Source: an uncultured Pseudomonadota bacterium | GTDB lineage: Bacteria; Pseudomonadota; Gammaproteobacteria; Burkholderiales; Methylophilaceae | Assembly: GCA_903854305.1 (NCBI GenBank) | Contig: CAINWC010000046.1 | Coordinates: 1-7,116 of the forward strand | DNA length: 7,116 nt | Direction of reading: 5' to 3' | Part shown: one piece after another, positions 1-6,700 of the stretch | How the letters are laid out: each line of letters begins with the position of its first letter | Numbering within the stretch: position 1 is the first letter of the stretch | Notes under the pieces: generated by a model | The model's input: the letters and a program-made list of their open reading frames with translations, nothing else | What the model was told of the DNA's origin: nothing | Database searches by the model: none | Translations under genes and position numbers: made by a program

Positions 1-31
1 AAACACACTCAAGTCTGAGAATCAATACGTT

Positions 32-79
32 GATACAAATCGATACAACAAAGGAAGTATTTGAAAAATAACTGATACA
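32..79. repeat. Three GATACA hexamers in the left flank
   Basis: The hexamer GATACA occurs at 32-37, 42-47 and 74-79. The first two are 10 bp apart, one helical turn, and the third is 32 bp further on. The first copy overlaps a small inverted repeat, ATCAA at 21-25 with TTGAT at 30-34. The flank is AT-rich and has no gene that I can support. The spacing could suit a DNA-binding protein, but short AT-rich repeats also arise by chance. Confidence 0.3.
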
Positions 80-117
80 TTGATTTGATTAAATAATAAA
101 AAATATATTGAAAATCA

Positions 118-121
118 CTAC
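118..121. repeat. Target-site duplication, left copy (CTAC)
   Basis: CTAC directly precedes the left inverted repeat, and the same four bases directly follow the right inverted repeat at 1421-1424. This marks the two outer boundaries of the IS insertion. Confidence 0.7.
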
Positions 122-134
122 TGTCCGGAGATTT
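122..134 (+). repeat. IS left terminal inverted repeat
   Basis: TGTCCGGAGATTT matches the reverse complement of 1408-1420 at 13 of 13 positions. Inward of this the match fades, with only scattered identities. Confidence 0.9.
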
Positions 135-157
135 GAGTTTAGACACATAGTAACTCA

Positions 158-187
158 TTGAATACATTTTACTAAATGACATATTTT
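158..187 (+). promoter_or_regulatory. Possible transposase promoter
   Basis: TTGAAT at 158-163 and TATTTT at 182-187 lie 18 bp apart, upstream of the transposase start and inside the IS. They resemble sigma-70 -35 and -10 boxes. In AT-rich DNA such matches are common, so this is only a candidate. Confidence 0.25.
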
Positions 188-230
188 TCTGTAATCGATT
201 TCAACTTGCGCCAAACTTCTGACTTTTGTC

Positions 231-235
231 AGGAG
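231..235 (+). promoter_or_regulatory. Ribosome binding site of the transposase gene
   Basis: AGGAG is followed by 7 nt and then ATG at 243, an ideal spacing. An in-frame TTG at 237 would leave only 1 nt after AGGAG. This site therefore decides the start in favour of ATG 243. Confidence 0.75.
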
Positions 236-242
236 TTTGCAT

Positions 243-1409
243 ATGCACACAGGGAAACTAGTATTTGCTCAGTTGATGGGACACCTGTCACTGCATACAT
301 TTCGCCAGTGCGTAGCCAAATATCCCAGTCGATATCCAACACTCAAGTTTTCGCATCTCGATCAGTTTCTCAGTATGGCCTTCGCACAACTAACTTACCG
401 CGAGAGTCTGCGCGACATCGAAACTTGTTTGCGTGCTCACCAGACCAAGCTCTATCACCTAGGCATTCGTGGCAACATCGCACGCAGCACACTTGCCGAT
501 GCCAACGAATCTCGCGATTGCAGAATTTATGCAGACTTCGCCATGATCTTGATCCAAACGGCTCGCAAACTCTACGCCAACGACCGCTTTTCTGTGGAGT
601 TGGAGCAGACGGTTTATGCGCTCGACACAACCACCATCGATCTGTGCTTGAGCGTATTCCCTTGGGCGCAGTTTCGCAAAGCCAAAGCTGCCGTCAAGAT
701 GCATACGCTCCTCGATTTGCGCGGCAATATTCCCACCTTTATTCATATCAGCGACGGCAAGATGCACGAAGTCAATGTACTCGACATCCTGACACCAGAA
801 GCTGGCAGTTTCTACATCATGGATCGAGGTTTTACCGACTTTGCTCGCAGGCACTCACTGCACCAAGCACAGGCCTTCTTCGTCATTCGTGGCAAATCCA
901 ATCTGCTGTTTCACCGCATCTATTCACGTCCCGTGGACAAAGCCACGGGATTACGTTACGACCAAACCGTTACCCTAGTGGCACCGAAGGCCAAAAAGGA
1001 CTATCCGCAACACCTGCGACGTATCAAGTTCCACGATACAGAAAACAACAAAGATCTGGTCTTTATTACCAACAACTTCGATTTACCTGCATTGACCATC
1101 GCAGAGCTTTACCGTTGTCGTTGGCAGGTAGAGCTGTTCTTCAAGTGGATCAAACAGCATCTTCGTATCAAACGCTTTTACGGCACCTCAGAGTACGCAG
1201 TAAAAACACAGATATGGATTGCCATCTCCGTATACGTCCTAGTCGCTATCGTGAAGAAAAGACTCAAAATCGAGGCTTCACTCTACACAATATTACAGAT
1301 ACTGAGTCTGACTCTTTTCGAAAAAACACCACTAGATCAACTACTTAAAAATATGGAGTTACAAATGAATTCGACTGAAAATGATAACCAACTGAATTTA
1401 TTCAGTTAA
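243..1409 (+). CDS. IS4-family transposase (DDE, DUF4372 type)
   Basis: This 388-aa DDE transposase should cut and join the ends of the surrounding IS. The N-terminal ~75 residues resemble the DUF4372 domain that precedes the DDE_Tnp_1 catalytic domain in many IS4-family enzymes. Catalytic acidic residues can be placed: D128 in ALDTTTID, D194 in YIMDRGF and E297 in YRCRWQVELFFKWIK. The last segment fits the IS4 YREK signature exactly: Y290, R293, E297, K304 with spacings of 2, 3 and 6. A beta-strand-rich stretch lies between the second D and the E, as in this family. The length is in the usual range. ATG 243 is preferred over TTG 237 because AGGAG lies 7 nt upstream. The TAA stop overlaps the first two bases of the right inverted repeat. 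The ORF has no visible defect, so the enzyme is probably active. Confidence 0.95.
   Translation: MHTGKLVFAQLMGHLSLHTFRQCVAKYPSRYPTLKFSHLDQFLSMAFAQLTYRESLRDIETCLRAHQTKLYHLGIRGNIARSTLADANESRDCRIYADFAMILIQTARKLYANDRFSVELEQTVYALDTTTIDLCLSVFPWAQFRKAKAAVKMHTLLDLRGNIPTFIHISDGKMHEVNVLDILTPEAGSFYIMDRGFTDFARRHSLHQAQAFFVIRGKSNLLFHRIYSRPVDKATGLRYDQTVTLVAPKAKKDYPQHLRRIKFHDTENNKDLVFITNNFDLPALTIAELYRCRWQVELFFKWIKQHLRIKRFYGTSEYAVKTQIWIAISVYVLVAIVKKRLKIEASLYTILQILSLTLFEKTPLDQLLKNMELQMNSTENDNQLNLFS
1390..1407. other. Subterminal 8-bp inverted repeat inside the IS right end
   Basis: AACTGAAT at 1390-1397 and ATTCAGTT at 1400-1407 are perfect reverse complements around a 2-bp centre. They cover the last transposase codons and abut the right terminal repeat. 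Possible roles are an RNA hairpin at the end of the transposase message or a protein-binding site. No T-run follows, so it is not a standard terminator. Confidence 0.5.
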
Positions 1410-1420
1410 ATCTCCGGACA
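1408..1420 (-). repeat. IS right terminal inverted repeat
   Basis: AAATCTCCGGACA is the exact reverse complement of the left repeat at 122-134. It overlaps the last two bases of the transposase stop codon. Confidence 0.9.
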
Positions 1421-1424
1421 CTAC
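1421..1424. repeat. Target-site duplication, right copy (CTAC)
   Basis: This is the same CTAC as at 118-121, immediately outside the right inverted repeat. Confidence 0.7.
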
Positions 1425-1697
1425 TGATAAATTGTTTAAAATCATGTAATCAGATCGTTACATTAAAAATATCTTGTTGAATGTGTTTATTACATATTTA
1501 ATCTATTGGAGTTTTGAAACAACTCCAACTCTTTTCTGCCTCATGACTTTAAAATCAACTTGTTTATAAGCTGACATTCACCTAAATAATTAGAATCTCA
1601 GGTAATGAACTGTATTAAGTAACTGAATGTTTGAGTTTAATTACAAGCAAGCCTTTATGCCAAAATTAGCGCAGTTAAATGCATACTAAAATTTAAA
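1425..1697. other. AT-rich intergenic region with no convincing gene
   Basis: This stretch separates the IS from the end of the ABC transporter gene. It contains a terminator-like hairpin at 1506-1528 and a 24-codon ORF on the minus strand (1503-1577) that I do not call as a gene. No HlyD- or TolC-like coding sequence is visible, although a membrane fusion protein gene is often found directly after a type I secretion ABC gene. Confidence 0.6.
1506..1537 (+). terminator. Possible weak Rho-independent terminator
   Basis: TTGGAGTT (1506-1513) and AACTCCAA (1521-1528) form a perfect 8-bp stem with a 7-nt loop. On the plus strand it is followed by CTCTTTTCT, a short imperfect U-tract. On the minus strand the sequence after the hairpin is not T-rich. 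Only four of the eight stem pairs are G-C, so termination would be inefficient. It would act on transcripts leaving the IS toward the ABC gene. Confidence 0.35.
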
Positions 1698-3774
1698 TTA
1701 AACGAGTATTTTATCTCGTGGTCCATCAGCGAGAATACTTGACTTTCCGACAACGATAATTCGGTCACAGATAGAAAGTATATTCGTGCTATGGGTGCTA
1801 ACAAGAATAGTTGATTTGCCACGCATTTGTAAAATTTGATTTGCCAAATGCCCCTCAAGAGCTGCGTCAAGTCCATTGGTTGGTTCATCAAGCAAAATTA
1901 AAGAGGGGACGAGTTAACAAAGTTCTGGCTAGTGAAACCAACTGACGCTGCCCACCAGAAAGGTTGCTTCCTCGCGCACCAATTTCCGTCTCCCAGTTTA
2001 GAACCCCTTCACCAAAAATACGTGAAAGTCCAGATATTAGTAACACATCGCGACGAGCTTCTATGCTTAGCGGTGATCGGCCGGCTCTTACATTATCCTC
2101 GACTGTCCCATCCAAAAGACAAAAATCTTGCGGTTTGAATCCAATATTTATAGAAATATCTTCAGGTGATAATTTTGATATTGGTATATTATCAAGTAAT
2201 ATTTTGCCTTCATCCGGTTCTAGAACACCTGCAATTAGTCGTAATAAGGTTGTTTTACCTGCACCAGGAGCACCAGCAATGCCGACAATCTCACCCGGAC
2301 TAAATGAAAGATTTATTCCGCTGAGTACAGCCTTATCACCTTGTCGCAATCGACAAGTCACGTTGTCGAAACGAACTGAACCATTGAGTTTGCCATGGGT
2401 TTTTGAAGACACTTTGCTAGCTGAAGTTGGAATAATCTTATTTAATTCCCTTAAAGCCGTTCTAAATTCACGGTAGCGTAACGTTAAAGTTATAACTGAA
2501 GCAAAGGCACCCATTGTTCTTGAAGTTAGCATTGAGGCTGCTAGCAAACCACCTGATGTCAAACTATGGTTTTCCACCATATATACTCCACCGACCAGTA
2601 CACCTATAAATGAAATGTAAGAAATACTAGTGGAGACAGTCATGCCAAAACCACGCCAATAACGCGACTTACTTGCAGCTTGAACTGCAGTAACGCTTGC
2701 CTTCATCCAGCGTTCAGAGAGGCGCTCGCGTATTGCACTACCGATAATACCTTCACGTGATGTTAACAAATCGTTCATTAAACCAAATCGGCTTTCACTT
2801 GCATTACGTGACTGCCTATCATAGTCGAGAACAGGTGGCGTTAATACTAGGCTAGCTATAATCATCATAAAGCCGCATACAATTGGTACAAATACCAGAG
2901 GTCCAGCCACTATGACGATAGCCAAGAGGAATAAGAGTAAAAAAGGGAGGTCAGCAAGCGCTAATATATATGAAGAAGAGAGAAAGTCTCGATAAGAAAG
3001 TATCTGTTTATATTTTTCCAATAATCCACCGATACTCGGCATTTTATTAGTACTCATGTCTAATAGATTCCTAAACGTCGCATGATCAATCTCAACTTCG
3101 CTGCCGACAGCAAATCTTTCGGCAACTGTAATTCGAATAATACGCACACAAAATTCAATTCCAGTTACGATCATTAACCCGATAACCAAAGCCCACATGG
3201 TTTCAATTATGCCGTTCCCGAGAATTTTATCGTATACAAAACTACTAAATAAAGGCAACAATAATGCAAAAAGATTAACGATAATTGCTGCTGCGAATAG
3301 ATCAATGAAATAACTTTTGTACCTTTTTAAAAAAGGCATTACAGAATGCATGTCAATAACACGCTCAGTAAGTACCCAAACATTTACGACAGTTTGCATA
3401 TTTACAGTTGAAAAAGGTGCTATGGCTATCCCAGACTCCGACAATAAAATCGCATCTTCATGTCCTCCAAGAACAGCGAGCCAATTGCCATCTTCCAGTT
3501 CTAACAAACTACCTAGCATGCAATCTATTGGTGGAATCGTGTTATGTATAAGATGTGTTTTCGAAAGTTCAAACCCTGTGACTCTTAGTTGTTTACTAAT
3601 CTCTTGTAATGTAGCAGATAAAGAAACATTGTCCAGATAGCCTACTGCATTGAGCAAAGTCCTTATTGCAGTTTGCTTCGTTAACAGCGCCTGAGTAATA
3701 CCGCTATTGTCTATCTGTATAGCGGGCTCTTCATACGTAGAGATGTTATGTTGGTTAGCAGTGGAAATGATCAT
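1698..3774 (-). pseudogene. Type I secretion ABC transporter (LapB/HlyB-like), frameshifted
   Basis: This is the inner-membrane ABC exporter of a type I secretion system, expected to export the repeat protein encoded just upstream. With one base removed it reads as 691 aa, close to the usual ~700. Residues ~30-140 look like the C39-peptidase-like domain of LapB-type exporters. The catalytic Cys and His motifs are missing, as in members that do not cleave a leader. Residues ~160-430 form the transmembrane domain, with clear hydrophobic segments near 163-180, 193-211, 269-312 and 385-410. The ATPase domain follows: Walker A GAPGAGKTT at 501-509, Q-loop Gln549, signature LSGGQRQ at 605-611. After the frameshift come LLDEP (Asp629, Glu630) and H-loop His661. 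In the native frame translation reads LFNFA and then stops (TGA at 1885-1887) after 628 residues, losing Walker B, the D-loop and the H-loop. The start is ATG 3774, 6 nt after the upstream stop. No strong Shine-Dalgarno is visible, suggesting translational coupling. The frameshift could also be a sequencing error. Confidence 0.88.
1905..1908 (-). other. Frameshift site in the ABC transporter gene
   Basis: The minus strand reads CGT CCC CTC TTT in the native frame, giving RPLF and soon a stop. Dropping one C from the CCCC run gives CGT CCC TCT TTA ATT, which reads RPSLI and continues into the Walker B motif LLDEPTNGLD. The change is therefore a one-base insertion in a four-base C run. A four-base run is short for frequent slippage, so loss of function or a sequencing error is likelier than phase variation. 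Confidence 0.85.
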
Positions 3775-3780
3775 TATTAA

Positions 3781-6700
3781 TCAACCCGCACCGTAATGAA
3801 TATTCAAATGAGCCGCATTGGCCGAGTTAAATATTAGGATATCACTATAGTAATTTGCAGCGTTATGGGTATCAGTTGCAATAAGATTTGCTGCAATATG
3901 GGTAGTGGAGTTATAGTAAGTCGTTACAGTAGGACTAACAATTACAGTATCTACTGTATTTGTAGGCTTGAATATATCTCCATTATCCAGTTTTAATGAT
4001 AATGTTGGTGTAGCAGCAATCCCAGTGAGATTCTGTATATCCGATGAACTTAGATTGAAAGTTGGATGAACTGTATTGATTGCTGCATTTGAAGTTAAGG
4101 TGATAGATGTCGAAGCTGACGAAACATTATCAACACCACTACGCACATCTAGAACATTAATTCCCGTAATTCTGGTTGTGCTAAATGGGTCAATTGCTCC
4201 AAAAGCATTTCCTGCCACAACCGAGGCCCCCCATCCTTCTACACGTAATATATCAATAGTTGACGTAGCGCTAAATATCTGAACATTAGGTATTTGGTTC
4301 GGTGTTACATAAAAAATGTTACTAGCGCTTCCCTCGTAAAATGATTCAGAATTCGTCCCTATGTTATCTAAAAATACGTTATTTCCTTGGTGACCGCGAA
4401 TTACAGGTGCCCCAGAATAAACATTATCGTAAGAGAAAACTGAGTTGATCGGTGTCGAAACTGCAATGGTCGAATTTGAGTTGCTATCTATTGTTCCACT
4501 GGCATAATTGCTACCATTAATTGTAGTTATGATTGCAGATTGAACCTGACTATATCCATTTGAAGTAGTTACTTGTTGGGATGCAGTATAGTTAGCTACA
4601 CCCACAACATCTAATTGATCATTACCTGATTGAAAAAATGCACTCTGTGCTGAACTAAGCGTACTGTAGTTAAGAAATACATCTACAGCTACATTACCAC
4701 TGTTCCATCCCGCTAATACTCCACTATAAGCATCATTGGTTGTTTCGAAACTGAGGGTGTTATTTCCAATAGTTTGACCACTGGCACTTGAACTGCTGAT
4801 TTTGTTAATGCCATTTAAGGCATCAACGATGTTGGTGCCGGATCCAAGAATAATTGTATTCGTGCCAGTTTGAGCATTAATCTGATTACCATTATTATCA
4901 CCGACAATATAATCATTTCCACTATTAGCAAGAATAATTTCATATCCAGTAAAATAAGTTAAACCGTAAGGATTGCCTACAGGAGTTGTTACATTCCCAT
5001 ACCCATATGAAAAACTATTATATGTCGTTCCACCAAAAGAATGGCTAACTAGGGCGTTCTTCGCGCCCTGTGATCCAGTATCTAGGGTTGAATTCAATAT
5101 TATGAAATTATTATATCCATAGTTTGTATAAAAGTAATTTGTACCTCCTCCTGCTACGGCAACGTGGTTACCAGCCATCATGTAATAAAAGCTTCCTCCT
5201 GAGCCGCCATAAAAGTAATCACTATAGGTTGCTGTGAGTCCTGAGGTATTTATTCCCTGGTAATTAGTGAATTCACTTCCTCCATATACAAGGTTGCCAT
5301 AGTTTTGACTGCCATATATAAATATATTATTACCGTTACTAGCACTTACACTGGTTCCTACGACAGGTACAAAAAAATCACCTATCGACCATGAGTTAGT
5401 GCTATTGGTCCCATTTGATCCCATATTGCTGCCGCTATAGGCAGCAACAGAAACGGTTGAAGTGATAAGCGTATTACTAAAAGTATGTGCTACGCTATCA
5501 AGATTAATGACAATACCCCCAAGGGATGCCTGATAATTAATGTAGTCAATATTAGTACTTTTACTCAAAACGAAAATTTCGCTTGCGGCTCCTGCATAAA
5601 AATATCCGTAGTTGCTTGTAGTTGCTGTTCCATTCTCTACTAAGAGCACAGTTTGACCTTTAGTCGTACCCTGATCATTAAAAACGGTATAACCACTCCC
5701 GCCTATAAGCACAGTATTAGATAATGACGGATAAAGCGTTGTGTTATAGTTACTTCCAATGATTTCATTGATAGAACTATATCCAGTTGAGATTTCTCTG
5801 TAGACCGAACCTTGTGCTGAACCACCTATTCCTTGACCGCTAGACAAGTTAATAACGTAACTTGATGCAGATGGTGCAGTCGAATAGTTAATACTATTAA
5901 GTTGAGTATTTAATACTAACTTTACCGTTTCAACACCACCAGAGTAGGCATGTTGGACACTACTGGGAATACTTGTTGCGTTTAAAAACGGATCCGTTGC
6001 TGTTGTATTAGTGAATGTAAAGGCTACATTATTTGAAATAGTTGATAATGCTACTCCATTGGTTCCATCATAGGTTGTTCCAGCATTTGGACTAGTGAAA
6101 TTATTATTTCCAGTTCCTCCATATAAAATATCTTGAGTTAATGTAATGAGGTTACTACCCTTAATGGTATTCGTTCCATTTCCAGCATAGACTGTTTCAA
6201 TACCCGTACCAAGGTTAATTGTATCGTTACCACTTCCAGCATAAACCGTAAGATTACCGGTATTCATGGTTATTGTATTATTCTGATTACTAGTATATAA
6301 CGTATTAAATCCAGAAAACGTGTCGCCTACCCCAGTGCCTGTAGCGGTGCTGTTTCCTGTGGTTCCAAATGAAATAGTTAAGGGCGTTAAAAGACTACTG
6401 AAATTTATAGTATTTGAACCTGTTCCGCCAGTAATTACATTTCCTGTGCCAAGCCCAACAATTACAGTGTTGCTTCCATTTCCAAGGCTTACAACATCTG
6501 ATCCTCCTGTCCCTATTGTAAGGACATTATTACCTGATCCAGTGGTAACATGATCACCGACTCCATTGCCAGTCGTAATATTGTAATTGCCACTACCTAC
6601 AATAATTACATCGTTATTTCCATTTCCTTCTGAAATGGTACCACCTCCACCTACAGTAGTAATGCTGCTATTACTTCCATTACCCATAGTTAGGTTAACT

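Larger units (their letters stand above)
122..1420 (+). mobile_element. Complete IS4-family insertion sequence, 1299 bp
   Basis: The element runs from TGTCCGGAGATTT at the left to its exact reverse complement at the right, and carries one transposase gene filling almost all of it. It is bounded by CTAC on both sides, so both ends are intact. The single intact ORF, perfect inverted repeats and matching target duplication suggest recent insertion and probable autonomy. Its base composition is visibly richer in GC than the surrounding AT-rich DNA, consistent with arrival from another genomic background. It sits about 270 bp beyond the end of the ABC transporter gene and interrupts no gene that I can recognise. 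The family call rests on the transposase; I cannot give an ISfinder name from sequence alone. Confidence 0.93.

Noticed and set aside
370..854. Two minus-strand open frames inside the transposase gene
   Set aside because: They are antisense to a well-supported transposase and show no recognisable domain.
176..1348. A 390-codon open frame on the plus strand overlapping the transposase
   Set aside because: Its translation is rich in Arg, Gln, Ser and His with no family resemblance. The overlapping frame has perfect IS4 catalytic motifs and a good ribosome binding site, so this is a shadow frame.
1655..1891. A 78-codon minus-strand open frame overlapping the end of the ABC gene
   Set aside because: It is out of frame with the conserved LDEPTNGLD and STHS motifs, which are read in the neighbouring frame.
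1698..1895. The 65-codon minus-strand frame as an independent ATPase gene
   Set aside because: It begins inside Walker B and contains only the last part of an ABC ATPase. It is the frameshifted 3' end of the transporter gene.
1899..1910. Programmed frameshifting at the CCCCTCTTT site
   Set aside because: No classic slippery heptamer or clear downstream structure is visible, and this gene family is not known to need frameshifting here.
1932..2476. Plus-strand open frames across the ABC ATPase region
   Set aside because: They are antisense to conserved Walker A and signature motifs and have no domain of their own.
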